Assembly (NCBI RefSeq): GCF_003712105.1
Contig: NZ_RHLG01000004.1
Span: 62,001 to 126,000, forward strand
Reading direction: 5' to 3'
From: Winogradskyella sp.
GTDB taxonomy: Bacteria > Bacteroidota > Bacteroidia > Flavobacteriales > Flavobacteriaceae
DNA: 64,000 nt
A model generated the notes under the pieces. It was not told the DNA's origin and did not search any database. It saw only the letters and a program-made list of their open reading frames with translations. Position numbers and translations under genes: made by a program. This document shows positions 1 to 7,967 of the stretch, in pieces (the first letter of the stretch is position 1; each line of letters opens with the position of its first letter).

Positions 1-324
1 CGCCTTAAAATTAAGTACTATTTCGTTTCTCGTGCGCTGAAAGAAAATGTTTCATATACTTATGAGGATTTAACTCATGAGTTAATTAAATCGCACCAAA
101 TTATCATTAATTGCTCTCCTGTAGGTACACATCCTAACATTAATGAATGTCCAGATATTCCTTATGATGGTGTTACCAATGAACATATTCTGTATGACCT
201 TATCTATAACCCGGAGCAAACCAAATTTTTAAAACTCGGTGAAACTCAAGGCGCTAAAACGATAAATGGGATACGCATGTTAGAATTACAAGCAGATAAA
301 GCTTGGGATATTTGGAATCGTTAA
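1..324 (+). CDS. aroE: Shikimate dehydrogenase, C-terminal part (cut by window edge)
   Basis: An open frame enters from the left edge and ends in TAA, giving the last 107 residues. Shikimate dehydrogenase reduces 3-dehydroshikimate with NADPH in cytosolic aromatic amino acid synthesis. What is visible is the motif NCSPVGTHPN (compare NTTPLGM-P in the family), then YDLIYNP, and near the end NGIRMLELQADKAWDIW, which matches the usual C-terminal NGxxMLxxQAxxxFxxW helix. The N-terminal substrate-binding half lies outside the window. About 90 bases separate it from the DUF349 gene, which has its own promoter-like box, so the two may be transcribed separately. Identification is by motif only, but the motifs are characteristic. 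Confidence 0.88.
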   Translation, partial: RLKIKYYFVSRALKENVSYTYEDLTHELIKSHQIIINCSPVGTHPNINECPDIPYDGVTNEHILYDLIYNPEQTKFLKLGETQGAKTINGIRMLELQADKAWDIWNR

Positions 325-362
325 AAATACATCCAAACACGAACTAGTTTCAGCTTAAAGGC

Positions 363-392
363 TTTGTAATTATAAGGCATTTGTTATCTTTA
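363..392 (+). promoter_or_regulatory. Candidate promoter for the DUF349 gene
   Basis: TTTG at 363-366 and TATCTTTA at 385-392 are 18 bases apart, close to the Bacteroidota TTTG-N19-TAnnTTTG pattern with one mismatch in the last base. The start codon lies 25 bases further on. Confidence 0.5.
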
Positions 393-417
393 ACATCCAT
401 TATTAAATAAATGACCG

Positions 418-2355
418 ATGTCAGAGATCGATAACCTGCAAGAAGCAGATGGAAAAAAAGAAGTTGAAAATCCGATTGAAGAATCAACTCCAAAAAACGA
501 AGAAATAGAATTGGCTACAGAAGCCGAAGAGATAGCTGAACCAGAGACTTCTTCAGAAGAAGACCATGTGTCTGAAATTGAAAATTCTAACGCTGAAGAT
601 GCTGAGGACGAATCAAATGCCGAACGTCACAAACTAGAACAAAAGGATTACCATGCGATGGGTATGGACCAATTGGTAAGTGAGTTCGAAAAATTACTTA
701 AGAACCATAAAATTCAAACTATTTCGTCTCATGTTAATGAGATAAAATCTGAGTTTACTTCAAAATACAACGCACTCCTAGAAGAAAAAAAGGAACAATT
801 TGTTGCTGATGGTGGCAACCCTATAGACTTCTATTATTCTAATGACACAAAAAAAGCATTTAACTCTGCAGTAAGAGACTACAAGCAAACGATTAATTCG
901 TACTATAAAGACAGAGAAAAAGCATTAAAGCAAAATCTAGAAAATAGATTAGGAATCATTGAGGAAATTAAAATGCTTGTTGGTATCGATGAAAATATGA
1001 GTGATACCTATAAGCACTTTAAAGAACTACAAGAAAAATGGCGAAATGCTGGACCTATTCCAAGAGATAAATACAACAATGCCTGGAATACGTACCATCA
1101 TCATGTAGAGCGTTTTTATGACTTTTTGCATCTTAATCGCGATTTACGTGATATGGATTTTAAGCATAATTATGAGCAAAAGCTTAAAATCATTTTACGA
1201 GCTGAAGAATTAGCAGCCGTAGAAAACGTAAATCATTCTTTTAGAGAGTTACAAGTTTTACATAAACTATGGAAAGAGGAGCTCGGTCCTGTAGCTAAAG
1301 AGCATCGAGAAGAAATTTGGGAACGCTTTAGTAATGCCACAAAAATTATTCACGATAAGCGACAAGCCTATTACGCAGATTTAGACAAAGCTTATGAGAA
1401 AAATTTAGTGCGTAAGGAAGAAATTATTGAAAAAATAAAAGCATTAACTACTGAAGAATCTGCATCGCACAATATGCTTCAAAAACGTATTAAAGAACTT
1501 GAAGCGTTACGACAAGACTTTTTTAATGCTGGTAAAGTACCATTAAAGGTTAATGAAGCTACTTGGAAAAAGTTTAAAGATGCCGTCAGAACTTTTAATC
1601 GTAGTAAAAATAAATTCTACAAGAATTTAAAGAAAGATCAATACGCCAACCTTCAGCAAAAATTAGAGCTTATTAAAGTTGCAGAAGACAATAAGGATAG
1701 TGAAGATTTTGAGACCGTGACACCGCTGATGAAGCAAATTCAAAGTCAATGGAAGACTATTGGTCATGTACCTAGAAAAGATTCTGATAAGATTTGGAAA
1801 CAATTCAAAAACGCTTGTAATCATTACTTTGATCGCATGCATGCCGAGCGTAAAGCAGAGAATCAACATCTTTACGATGCATACGATAAAAAACAAGCAT
1901 TATTAGAGACCGTAAAGAATTTTAAATTCTCGGATGATGCTAAAACCGATATCGCAAAACTCCAAGATACTATTAAAACATGGAAATCTATTGGCTATGT
2001 GCCTCAAAACAAACGCTATATAGATGGTAAGTTTAATAAAGCTATAGATGCTGCTTTCGATAAGCTAAAAATGGAAAAATCGAAATTAGATATGATTCGA
2101 TTTGAAAGTAAGCTTGAAGGATTATCTAACCCTGATGATACGCGCCTATTAGATAATGAGCAAAACTTTATTCGCAAAAAAATAGATGACGTTAAATCTG
2201 AGATTAACCAATTAGAGAATAATCTACTCTTCTTTTCTAATGTAAAAGATGATAATCCTTTGGTAAAAGAAGTCCATAAAAATATTGCAAAACACAGATC
2301 CGCTTTAGAAACTTGGAAAAAGAAATTAAAGCGTGTAAGAGAAATGTATTCTTAG
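418..2355 (+). CDS. DUF349 repeat protein
   Basis: A cytosolic protein of 645 residues with no signal peptide or membrane segment. Residues 1-75 are strongly acidic and low in complexity. The rest is highly charged, helical and carries about five copies of the DUF349 pattern (W-x3-G-x-[VI]-P, then W-x2-F/Y and a basic helix), centred near residues 210, 290, 375, 450 and 530, for example KWRNAGPIPRDKYNNAW and QWKTIGHVPRKDSDKIW. The family has no firmly established function that I can name; it is widespread in Flavobacteriia, where it often follows aroE, as here. The C-terminus is basic (KKKLKRVREMYS). A rho-independent terminator follows directly, so this gene probably ends its transcript. The family call is firm; the function is unknown. 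Confidence 0.9.
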   Translation: MSEIDNLQEADGKKEVENPIEESTPKNEEIELATEAEEIAEPETSSEEDHVSEIENSNAEDAEDESNAERHKLEQKDYHAMGMDQLVSEFEKLLKNHKIQTISSHVNEIKSEFTSKYNALLEEKKEQFVADGGNPIDFYYSNDTKKAFNSAVRDYKQTINSYYKDREKALKQNLENRLGIIEEIKMLVGIDENMSDTYKHFKELQEKWRNAGPIPRDKYNNAWNTYHHHVERFYDFLHLNRDLRDMDFKHNYEQKLKIILRAEELAAVENVNHSFRELQVLHKLWKEELGPVAKEHREEIWERFSNATKIIHDKRQAYYADLDKAYEKNLVRKEEIIEKIKALTTEESASHNMLQKRIKELEALRQDFFNAGKVPLKVNEATWKKFKDAVRTFNRSKNKFYKNLKKDQYANLQQKLELIKVAEDNKDSEDFETVTPLMKQIQSQWKTIGHVPRKDSDKIWKQFKNACNHYFDRMHAERKAENQHLYDAYDKKQALLETVKNFKFSDDAKTDIAKLQDTIKTWKSIGYVPQNKRYIDGKFNKAIDAAFDKLKMEKSKLDMIRFESKLEGLSNPDDTRLLDNEQNFIRKKIDDVKSEINQLENNLLFFSNVKDDNPLVKEVHKNIAKHRSALETWKKKLKRVREMYS

Positions 2356-2364
2356 TTAAAACTC

Positions 2365-2394
2365 AAAACCCACTTGCCTAAACAAGTGGGTTTT
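2365..2394 (+). terminator. Rho-independent terminator after the DUF349 gene
   Basis: A 12-base-pair stem (AAAACCCACTTG / CAAGTGGGTTTT) with a 6-base loop starts 9 bases after the stop codon. Its ends are A- and T-rich, so it could also work leftward. The 170 bases between it and mazG contain nothing else I can recognise except a weak 7-bp inverted repeat (AATAGAA/TTCTATT, 2519-2547). Confidence 0.85.
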
Positions 2395-2565
2395 GCCCTA
2401 ACTAAACTAAATTAACCTTAATTACAACCGCTAAACAATAATTAAGATTCTACAAAGAAGAAACCATTCTCAGGCTTCTATTATAATTACGTTAGTGGAA
2501 TTAATTTGGATGTTTGTAAATAGAACTTTAACAGTTTTTATTCTATTAAAAATTAAAACAAGCTT

Positions 2566-3339
2566 TTATAGTTTCTTAGCTTCTTCCCAGTAGATATCCA
2601 TCTCAGCTAAGCTCATGTCCTTCAGTGATTTATTAAGTGATTTTGCCTTTTCTTCAAGGTATTGAAAGCGTTTAATAAACTTTTTGTTTGTGCGCTCTAA
2701 GGCATTCTCAGGGTTTACTTTAAGAAATCTAGCATAGTTAACCATTGAGAAAAGAACATCACCAAATTCATTCTCAATTTTATCAGTATTTCCAGCTTTA
2801 ATTTCGGCTTTTAATTCGGTGAGTTCTTCTTCAACTTTTTCAAATACTTGCTCTGGCTTTTCCCAATCAAAACCTACGCCTGCTACTTTGTCTTGAACAC
2901 GATTTGCTTTTACCATAGCTGGTAAACTTTTTGGTACACCTTCAAGTACACTTTTTTTGCCTTCTTTGAGTTTAAGCTCTTCCCAGTTTCGTTTGACATC
3001 ATCTTCATTGGATACTTCAACATCGCCATAAATATGAGGGTGACGATCAATTAGCTTATCGCATATAGTATTGCAAACATCAGCGATATCAAAAGCCTTA
3101 GTTTCACTTCCTATTTTTGCGTAAAACACAATATGCAATAGCACATCGCCTAGCTCCTTTTTTACCTCATCTAGATCTTTATCTAAAATAGCGTCACCAA
3201 GTTCGTAAACCTCTTCAATAGTAAGATGGCGTAACGACTCCATGGTTTGTTTTTTATCCCATGGACATTGCGCTCTAAGCTCATCCATAATGGTGAGCAA
3301 ACGGTCAAAAGCTTTTAACTGAGATGCTCTTTCCGACAT
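2566..3339 (-). CDS. mazG: Nucleoside triphosphate pyrophosphohydrolase MazG
   Basis: A house-cleaning enzyme that hydrolyses (d)NTPs to NMP and pyrophosphate in the cytosol. At 257 residues it has the usual two-domain MazG length (E. coli about 263). The first domain shows CPWDKKQTMESL, EEVYELGDAI and ELGDVLLHIVFYAKI, the Mg-binding ExxE...ExxD pattern. The second repeats it as EEELTELKAEIKAGN and ENEFGDVLFSMVNYARF. It is the last gene of a leftward group def - DUF5606 - mazG with gaps of 12 and 9 bases, so it is probably co-transcribed with them. The pairing of a deformylase and a nucleotide sanitiser looks like ordinary housekeeping clustering. Confidence 0.93.
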   Translation of the reverse strand: MSERASQLKAFDRLLTIMDELRAQCPWDKKQTMESLRHLTIEEVYELGDAILDKDLDEVKKELGDVLLHIVFYAKIGSETKAFDIADVCNTICDKLIDRHPHIYGDVEVSNEDDVKRNWEELKLKEGKKSVLEGVPKSLPAMVKANRVQDKVAGVGFDWEKPEQVFEKVEEELTELKAEIKAGNTDKIENEFGDVLFSMVNYARFLKVNPENALERTNKKFIKRFQYLEEKAKSLNKSLKDMSLAEMDIYWEEAKKL

Positions 3340-3348
3340 AATTAAAAT

Positions 3349-3774
3349 CTATTCTTCTTCGGTAGTATCAGATTCTTCATCGGTTTCTAACAAATCCAAA
3401 AGGTTATTTTTTTGAAGAATATTATACCATTGCACTACCTTCTTAATATCTGAAGCATAAACACGGTCTTCGTCATAATCAGGCAAGACATCAAAGAAAA
3501 ATTCTTCTAACTCGTCTTTACTCGCTTTATGACTTAAGGCAGTTTGTTCAGCACCATGCTTTACTTTAATAGTGTTTAATACATCTCTTAATGGCACTTC
3601 TTCAGTTAGTGTATATATTGCTATTTCGCTCAATATACTAATATTGCTGTGCGCACCAACAGTAATACGTTTCTTATCTAATAAAGATTCTACAACTGCT
3701 CCTGTACGTGTTTGGGTAACAATTTGGTATAATCCTGGTTTCCCAGAAATTGATAATATTTTTTCTAAACTCAT
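3349..3774 (-). CDS. DUF5606 family protein
   Basis: A small cytosolic protein of 141 residues. The N-terminus (MSLEKILSISGKPGLYQI) and the following SH3-like region (VTQTRTGAVVESLLDKKR) are what I recognise as the DUF5606 family, found in Bacteroidota. The C-terminal part is helical and ends in an acidic tail (ETDEESDTTEEE). No catalytic motif is visible and the function is not known. It sits between def and mazG with short gaps (12 and 9 bases), a linkage that seems common in flavobacteria, so a housekeeping role tied to translation or nucleotide quality is possible but unproven. Confidence 0.82.
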   Translation of the reverse strand: MSLEKILSISGKPGLYQIVTQTRTGAVVESLLDKKRITVGAHSNISILSEIAIYTLTEEVPLRDVLNTIKVKHGAEQTALSHKASKDELEEFFFDVLPDYDEDRVYASDIKKVVQWYNILQKNNLLDLLETDEESDTTEEE

Positions 3775-3786
3775 TTTGAATATTTT

Positions 3787-4377
3787 TTAGCGTTTTCGAC
3801 TCATTGCTGGAAAACGCATTTTGTAATCTGCTCTAATCTTACCTTTAGAAATATTTTGCAACTTCCCTTTTAGTAAACGTTTTTTAAATGATGATAATTT
3901 GTCTGTAAATAAAACACCTTCGACATGGTCATATTCATGCTGAATAACCCTGGCAATGAGACCATCATATTCTTCAACAAATGTATTAAATGCCTCATCT
4001 TGGTATTGTATTTTAATATTTGGTTGTCTAAAGACATCTTCTCTTACATCTGGTATACTTAAACATCCTTCATTAAAAGCCCATTCATCGCCTTCTTCTT
4101 CAAGAATTACTGGGTTAATAAATGTCTTTTTAAAACGCTTTAGTTGCGCTCTTTCGTCGTCAGACAAATTTTCATCCTCAGCAAAAGGACTTGTATCTAC
4201 CAAAAATAAACGTATAGCCAATCCTACTTGCGGAGCTGCCAATCCTACACCATATGCACCATACATGGTTTCATACATATTGGCAATTAATTCGTCTAGC
4301 TTGGGATAATCTTGAGTGATTTCTTTAGCCTTCTTCTTTAAAACTGGGTCACCGTATGCAACTATTGGTAAAATCAT
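3787..4377 (-). CDS. def: Peptide deformylase
   Basis: Removes the formyl group from the N-terminal methionine of new proteins; a cytosolic metalloenzyme. All three family motifs are present: GVGLAAPQ (residues 43-50), EGCLS (103-107, metal ligand Cys105) and QHEYDH (146-151, ligands His147 and His151, catalytic Glu148). At 196 residues it is slightly longer than the E. coli enzyme, with an inserted acidic loop around 65-80 (AEDENLSDDERAQL) as in other Bacteroidota. It has its own promoter-like box about 120 bases upstream and leads the def-DUF5606-mazG group. No formyltransferase gene (fmt) is adjacent in this window. Confidence 0.96.
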   Translation of the reverse strand: MILPIVAYGDPVLKKKAKEITQDYPKLDELIANMYETMYGAYGVGLAAPQVGLAIRLFLVDTSPFAEDENLSDDERAQLKRFKKTFINPVILEEEGDEWAFNEGCLSIPDVREDVFRQPNIKIQYQDEAFNTFVEEYDGLIARVIQHEYDHVEGVLFTDKLSSFKKRLLKGKLQNISKGKIRADYKMRFPAMSRKR

Positions 4378-4390
4378 AATCTAATTTTTA

Positions 4391-4403
4391 CTCGATAATC
4401 GAG
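4391..4403. repeat. Perfect 13-base palindrome in the def leader
   Basis: CTCGATAATCGAG is a perfect inverted repeat (6-base arms, 1-base centre) lying 13 bases upstream of the def start codon, inside its predicted leader. It could be an operator or a chance palindrome; nothing else supports either. Confidence 0.4.
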
Positions 4404-4494
4404 ACTTAAAATATTTGTAAACTCATTACTGAAATCTAAAAGCCAATATATTTTTAACTGCCTATAGTATCATCACATAAGTAATTTACGCGTG

Positions 4495-4502
4495 CAAAAA
4501 TA
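4495..4502 (-). promoter_or_regulatory. Candidate -7 box for def
   Basis: Reading leftward, TATTTTTG matches TAnnTTTG exactly. No good -33 TTTG is at the expected distance. If used, it gives def a leader of roughly 110 nt, long for this window. Confidence 0.5.
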
Positions 4503-4547
4503 CAATTCTTAGAGATTTATACTTGCGTTTTAGAAGAATAGTTAGTG

Positions 4548-4961
4548 TTAATGTTGCCCAGACATATAACTCTGAAGAATAAGTGTGGCACTTATCTCGT
4601 CCACTAGAGCCTTATTTCTTCGCTGTTTTTTACTCAATCCGCTATCAATCATGGTCTGAAATGCCATTTTTGAAGTAAATCGCTCATCTATTCTAATAAC
4701 AGGTATATCTGGAAATTCTTTTTTAAGATCAATGAGAAATTTTTGAATGTAAACTTCACTTTCAGAATCTGTATTGTCCATTTGTTTTGGCAAACCAACA
4801 ATAAAGCGTTCAATCGTTTCCTTAGAAATATAGTCTTTTAGAAAAATTATAAGTTGTGATGTATCTACAGTGGTTAAGCCTGAAGCAATTATCTGAAGCT
4901 CGTCTGTCACTGCTATACCAGTGCGCTTAGTACCGTAATCTAATGCTAATAATCTACCCAT
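4548..4961 (-). CDS. ruvX: Holliday-junction resolvase-like RuvX/YqgF
   Basis: A small RNase H-fold nuclease of the YqgF/RuvX family, implicated in Holliday-junction resolution and, in some bacteria, 16S rRNA maturation. MGRLLALDYGTKRTGIAVTD carries the first catalytic Asp in the typical LxLDxGxxRxGxAxxD pattern. VGLPKQMD and RIDERFTSKMA follow, and DEISATLILQSYM provides the final acidic residue. The start is set at the ATG at 4961 (137 residues, normal for the family). A longer frame opening at a TTG at 4973 would begin inside the -7 box TATCTTTG at 4978-4971, so it is rejected. Confidence 0.93.
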   Translation of the reverse strand: MGRLLALDYGTKRTGIAVTDELQIIASGLTTVDTSQLIIFLKDYISKETIERFIVGLPKQMDNTDSESEVYIQKFLIDLKKEFPDIPVIRIDERFTSKMAFQTMIDSGLSKKQRRNKALVDEISATLILQSYMSGQH

Positions 4962-4970
4962 ATATCTTGG

Positions 4971-4978
4971 CAAAGATA
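4971..4978 (-). promoter_or_regulatory. -7 box of ruvX, very close to the start codon
   Basis: Reading leftward, TATCTTTG is an exact TAnnTTTG match and ends 9 bases before the ruvX ATG. Transcription starting a few bases downstream would leave almost no leader. No clear -33 element is seen. Confidence 0.65.
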
Positions 4979-4992
4979 TATATAAAAAACAA

Positions 4993-5011
4993 CGCCCTAA
5001 GAAAAAGGGCG
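4993..5011 (-). terminator. Terminator-like hairpin with no obvious upstream gene
   Basis: CGCCCT / AGGGCG arms with a 7-base loop. Reading leftward, the stem is followed by TTGTTTTTTATA, as in an intrinsic terminator. The only gene to its right, dapD, runs the other way. It may end an unannotated leftward transcript starting within 5012-5150, or be a relic. The 5012-5187 stretch otherwise holds only the dapD promoter. Confidence 0.45.
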
Positions 5012-5129
5012 CCGTAAATCAATCAATCCATATATTAACCATGATTCTAAAACTTACAAACTCAAACCATGTGTTATTTATAATTAAGACACACGTATTT
5101 TAAATAGGTCACAATTTTTTCAAAATTTT

Positions 5130-5160
5130 TTTAAAACAGGTAATTCAGGACTTATCTTTG
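5130..5160 (+). promoter_or_regulatory. dapD promoter
   Basis: TATCTTTG at 5153-5160 is an exact TAnnTTTG box. TTTA at 5130-5133 is 19 bases upstream and resembles the -33 TTTG. The dapD ATG is 27 bases downstream. Confidence 0.65.
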
Positions 5161-5187
5161 GCACTAAATTTTTATTGACGATAAAAA

Positions 5188-6003
5188 ATGAATCAACTAA
5201 AACATATAATTGAAAGTGCGTGGAATGACCGTACAAAGCTTAAAGATAGTGAAACCATAGAGGCAATTAGAACTGTAATTAATCTCATTGATACTGGCGA
5301 ATTAAGAGTTGCTGAACCAATTGCAGATGGCTGGCAGGTCAATGAATGGGTTAAAAAAGCAGTAGTACTTTATTTCCCTATTCAAAAAATGGAAACACTT
5401 GAAGCTGGTATTTTTGAGTATCATGATAAAATGCCACTAAAAAGAGGTTACGAAGAAAAAGGAATACGAGTTGTACCAAATGCCGTAGCCAGACATGGTG
5501 CTTATATATCCAAAGGTGTAATTATGATGCCTAGTTATGTAAATATTGGTGCTTATGTTGATGAAGGCACTATGGTAGATACTTGGGCAACTGTGGGTAG
5601 CTGTGCACAAATTGGTAAAAATGTACATCTATCTGGTGGCGTTGGTATTGGCGGTGTTTTAGAACCACTCCAGGCGGCTCCTGTAATTATAGAAGATGGT
5701 GCATTTATTGGATCAAGATGTATTGTTGTTGAAGGTGTTCGCGTAGAAAAAGAAGCTGTACTTGGTGCTAATGTGGTACTTACAATGAGTACAAAAATTA
5801 TAGATGTTACTGGTGATGAACCTATAGAAATGAAAGGTCGCGTACCAGCGCGTTCTGTGGTAATTCCGGGCAGTTATACCAAAACGTTTAAAGCAGGCGA
5901 ATTCCAAGTACCTTGTGCCTTAATTATTGGGAAACGAAAAGAGAGTACAGACAAGAAAACGTCTCTTAACGATGCGCTTCGAGAGTATGATGTAGCTGTA
6001 TAA
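5188..6003 (+). CDS. dapD: 2,3,4,5-tetrahydropyridine-2,6-dicarboxylate N-succinyltransferase
   Basis: Transfers a succinyl group from succinyl-CoA to tetrahydrodipicolinate in the succinylase branch of lysine and meso-diaminopimelate synthesis. At 271 residues it matches DapD length (E. coli 274). The N-terminal helical domain runs to about residue 100 (RVAEPIADGWQVNEWVKKAV). A left-handed beta-helix of hexapeptide repeats follows (AYISKGVIMMPSYVNIGAYV, GTMVDTWATVGSCAQIGKNV), with the conserved GGVGIGGVLEPLQA active-site loop near 150. The C-terminus has IPGSYTKTFKAGEF. It stands alone between its promoter and the glycan genes. lysA, a later step of the same pathway, is at 42.4 kb. Confidence 0.96.
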   Translation: MNQLKHIIESAWNDRTKLKDSETIEAIRTVINLIDTGELRVAEPIADGWQVNEWVKKAVVLYFPIQKMETLEAGIFEYHDKMPLKRGYEEKGIRVVPNAVARHGAYISKGVIMMPSYVNIGAYVDEGTMVDTWATVGSCAQIGKNVHLSGGVGIGGVLEPLQAAPVIIEDGAFIGSRCIVVEGVRVEKEAVLGANVVLTMSTKIIDVTGDEPIEMKGRVPARSVVIPGSYTKTFKAGEFQVPCALIIGKRKESTDKKTSLNDALREYDVAV

Positions 6004-6036
6004 GCTATCAACACGTAAGATCTATTTACTTACCAA

Positions 6037-7098
6037 ATGAAAGTTCTAATAATTCAACAAAAAATGATTGGCGATGTACTCACGTCAAGCATATTATTTG
6101 AAGCTATTAGAACAACATATCCTGATGCCCAATTGCATTACCTCATCAATTCTCATACGTTTCCTGTTGTAGAAGGAAATCCAAATGTCGATGATTTTAT
6201 ATTTTTTACTCCTGAAATAGAAAAAAGTAAACGAAAATTACTAGCATTTGCTCAAGGCTTAAAAAAAGAAAAGTACGATGTTGTTATTGATGTGTACTCA
6301 AAATTTTCGAGTAATATCATAACACTTTTTTCTGGCGCTAAAACAAAAATATCTAAGTACAAGTGGTATACTTCTTTTATATATAGCCATACGCTTAAAG
6401 AAGCAAAAACATCAAAAACGTATGCTGGTTTGGCGGTTGAAAATCGCTTAGGTTTATTACAGCCTCTAGAGATTTTAATTGAAAACCCTATAAAACCTAA
6501 GATTTACCTTAGTGAAAAGGAAAAAAATCATGCAAAAAAAGTTCTAACAGAGAATGGTATCGATTTAACGCAACCATTATACATGATAGGTGTTTTAGGT
6601 AGTAGCATATCTAAAACATATCCTCATGACTATATGGCTACCGTAATTGACACTATTGTTAACAAGCAACCAAATGCTCAGATAATATTCAATTATATCC
6701 CAAAACAAAAAGCTGATGCCGATTCAATATTTAACTTGTGTAACGCTGAAACCCAACAGAGGATTCATTTAAACATTTTCGGTAAAAGCCTGAGAGAATT
6801 TTTAGCATTAACCTCTTTTTGCGATGCATTAATAGGAAATGAAGGCGGAGCAACCAATATGGCAAAAGCACTTCATATACCTACGTTCACGATCTTCTCG
6901 CCATGGATTTTAAAGAATGCATGGAATATGTTTGATGATGATAAGAGCTATCTTTCGGTTCACCTCAATGATTTTAAACCTGAACTATATACTAATGCAT
7001 CTTATAAAGATGCCAAGCAGGATTATAAATCATTTTATGAAGCCTTTTCTCCAGATTTATTTTCAAGTAAATTGAATGCGTTTATATCAAACCTCTAG
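6037..7098 (+). CDS. Glycosyltransferase family 9 (heptosyltransferase-like)
   Basis: A 353-residue GT-B enzyme of the family that adds heptose to the LPS inner core from ADP-heptose at the inner face of the cytoplasmic membrane. Visible are the N-terminal KVLIIQQKMIGDVLTSSIL (the family's KxLxIxxxxxGDxLxxxP region) with PNVDDFIFF, and the C-terminal DALIGNEGGATNMAKALHIP, the GT9 D-xxG-GxxHxAxA-like nucleotide-sugar motif with Asn in place of the usual His. It opens a group of glycan genes. Its 3' end overlaps the convergent GT2 gene by 4 bases. The exact sugar is not deducible. Confidence 0.85.
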   Translation: MKVLIIQQKMIGDVLTSSILFEAIRTTYPDAQLHYLINSHTFPVVEGNPNVDDFIFFTPEIEKSKRKLLAFAQGLKKEKYDVVIDVYSKFSSNIITLFSGAKTKISKYKWYTSFIYSHTLKEAKTSKTYAGLAVENRLGLLQPLEILIENPIKPKIYLSEKEKNHAKKVLTENGIDLTQPLYMIGVLGSSISKTYPHDYMATVIDTIVNKQPNAQIIFNYIPKQKADADSIFNLCNAETQQRIHLNIFGKSLREFLALTSFCDALIGNEGGATNMAKALHIPTFTIFSPWILKNAWNMFDDDKSYLSVHLNDFKPELYTNASYKDAKQDYKSFYEAFSPDLFSSKLNAFISNL

Positions 7099-7925
7099 CG
7101 TGTTGCTAGTTTTTCGATCCCATAAGGTGTTTTAGTGAGCTTATTCTGTTTCGTGGTTTTACGGATAGCTAAGTTTTTTTCAATCATTTCAGGTTTAACA
7201 TAACCTCTAGCATGATCTAGGTGAAGACAAATAGCACTATATCTTATTTGTTTTGCTTTTATGCCCATATTAAAAAGACGCTCACCAAGCTCTCTGTCTT
7301 CGCCACCATATTGCATACGTTCATCAAAGCCATTTGCTTCAACGATATCGGATTTATACCCAGATGAGTTATGTCCGTTCCAAGTTGCTGTAGTTGGTGT
7401 TAACGCATTAAGAAGCTTCTCCTTAATGCCTGTTGCTGTTATCTTATTGTTTTTGAATGATGATTTTAATCCCAAATTCTTAAGCCAATTAATATTAAAA
7501 CAGTCTTGACTCTCAATATCTTCTTTTGATATTTCAAGACTAATATTCATAGGTAATTTAAAATAACCGCCTGATAAAAAATAGCCGTCTTCTCTCCTAT
7601 CTACATGTACTTGTAAAAAATCGTTTCGGGCAATACAATCGCCATCCGTAAACACTAAATAAGAGCCTTTACTCGCAGTAATAGCTTTATTTAAAATAAT
7701 TGTTTTCTGAAACCCATTGTCCTCGTGCCACACATGCTGTATAGGATAATTAACTTGCTCAGTAATAGCACCAATTCTAGATTTAGTAGCTTCGGATGAG
7801 CCATCATCAGCAATTACAACCTCAAAGTTTTTAAAAGTTTGTACATTAAAACTCCACAATACTTTCTCTAGCCAATCTGGACTATTATACGTGCTAATTA
7901 TTACTGATATGTCGATTGTATTCAT
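7095..7925 (-). CDS. Family 2 glycosyltransferase with galactosyltransferase-type C-terminus
   Basis: A 276-residue GT-A enzyme. The N-terminus shows ISTYNSPDWLEKVL, then IADDGS (nucleotide binding) and DGDC (DxD-type metal site near residue 95). The C-terminal half has GYKSDIVEANGFDER and GGEDRELGERLF, the pattern of the Glyco_transf_7C domain, where the E-D pair is likely catalytic. No membrane segment is seen. It is a clear paralogue of the gene at 9519-10313 (shared WHEDNGF / WHEDRGF and DGDC). The start ATG at 7925 sits only 5 bases after an exact -7 box. It probably acts in LPS core or O-chain assembly; the sugar is unknown. Confidence 0.85.
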   Translation of the reverse strand: MNTIDISVIISTYNSPDWLEKVLWSFNVQTFKNFEVVIADDGSSEATKSRIGAITEQVNYPIQHVWHEDNGFQKTIILNKAITASKGSYLVFTDGDCIARNDFLQVHVDRREDGYFLSGGYFKLPMNISLEISKEDIESQDCFNINWLKNLGLKSSFKNNKITATGIKEKLLNALTPTTATWNGHNSSGYKSDIVEANGFDERMQYGGEDRELGERLFNMGIKAKQIRYSAICLHLDHARGYVKPEMIEKNLAIRKTTKQNKLTKTPYGIEKLATR

Positions 7926-7930
7926 TGCCC

Positions 7931-7938
7931 CAAAAATA
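7931..7938 (-). promoter_or_regulatory. -7 box of the GT2 gene at 7925, 5 bases from ATG
   Basis: Reading leftward, TATTTTTG is an exact TAnnTTTG match, and the ATG follows after 5 bases. On the other strand TATTTTTA at 7941-7948 could serve the divergent gene at 7968. The 42-base gap is therefore a compact divergent promoter. Confidence 0.55.
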
Positions 7939-7967
7939 GTTATTTTTACCCAACCATTATTAGGACT

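Noticed and set aside
3956-4309. Rightward open frame of 117 codons opposite peptide deformylase
   Set aside because: Deformylase motifs fix the real strand; the opposite frame has no start context, motif or conservation sign.
5158-5180. TGGCAC near the dapD start as a sigma-54 promoter
   Set aside because: No GC pair at the -12 position at the right spacing; the exact TAnnTTTG box explains the promoter better.
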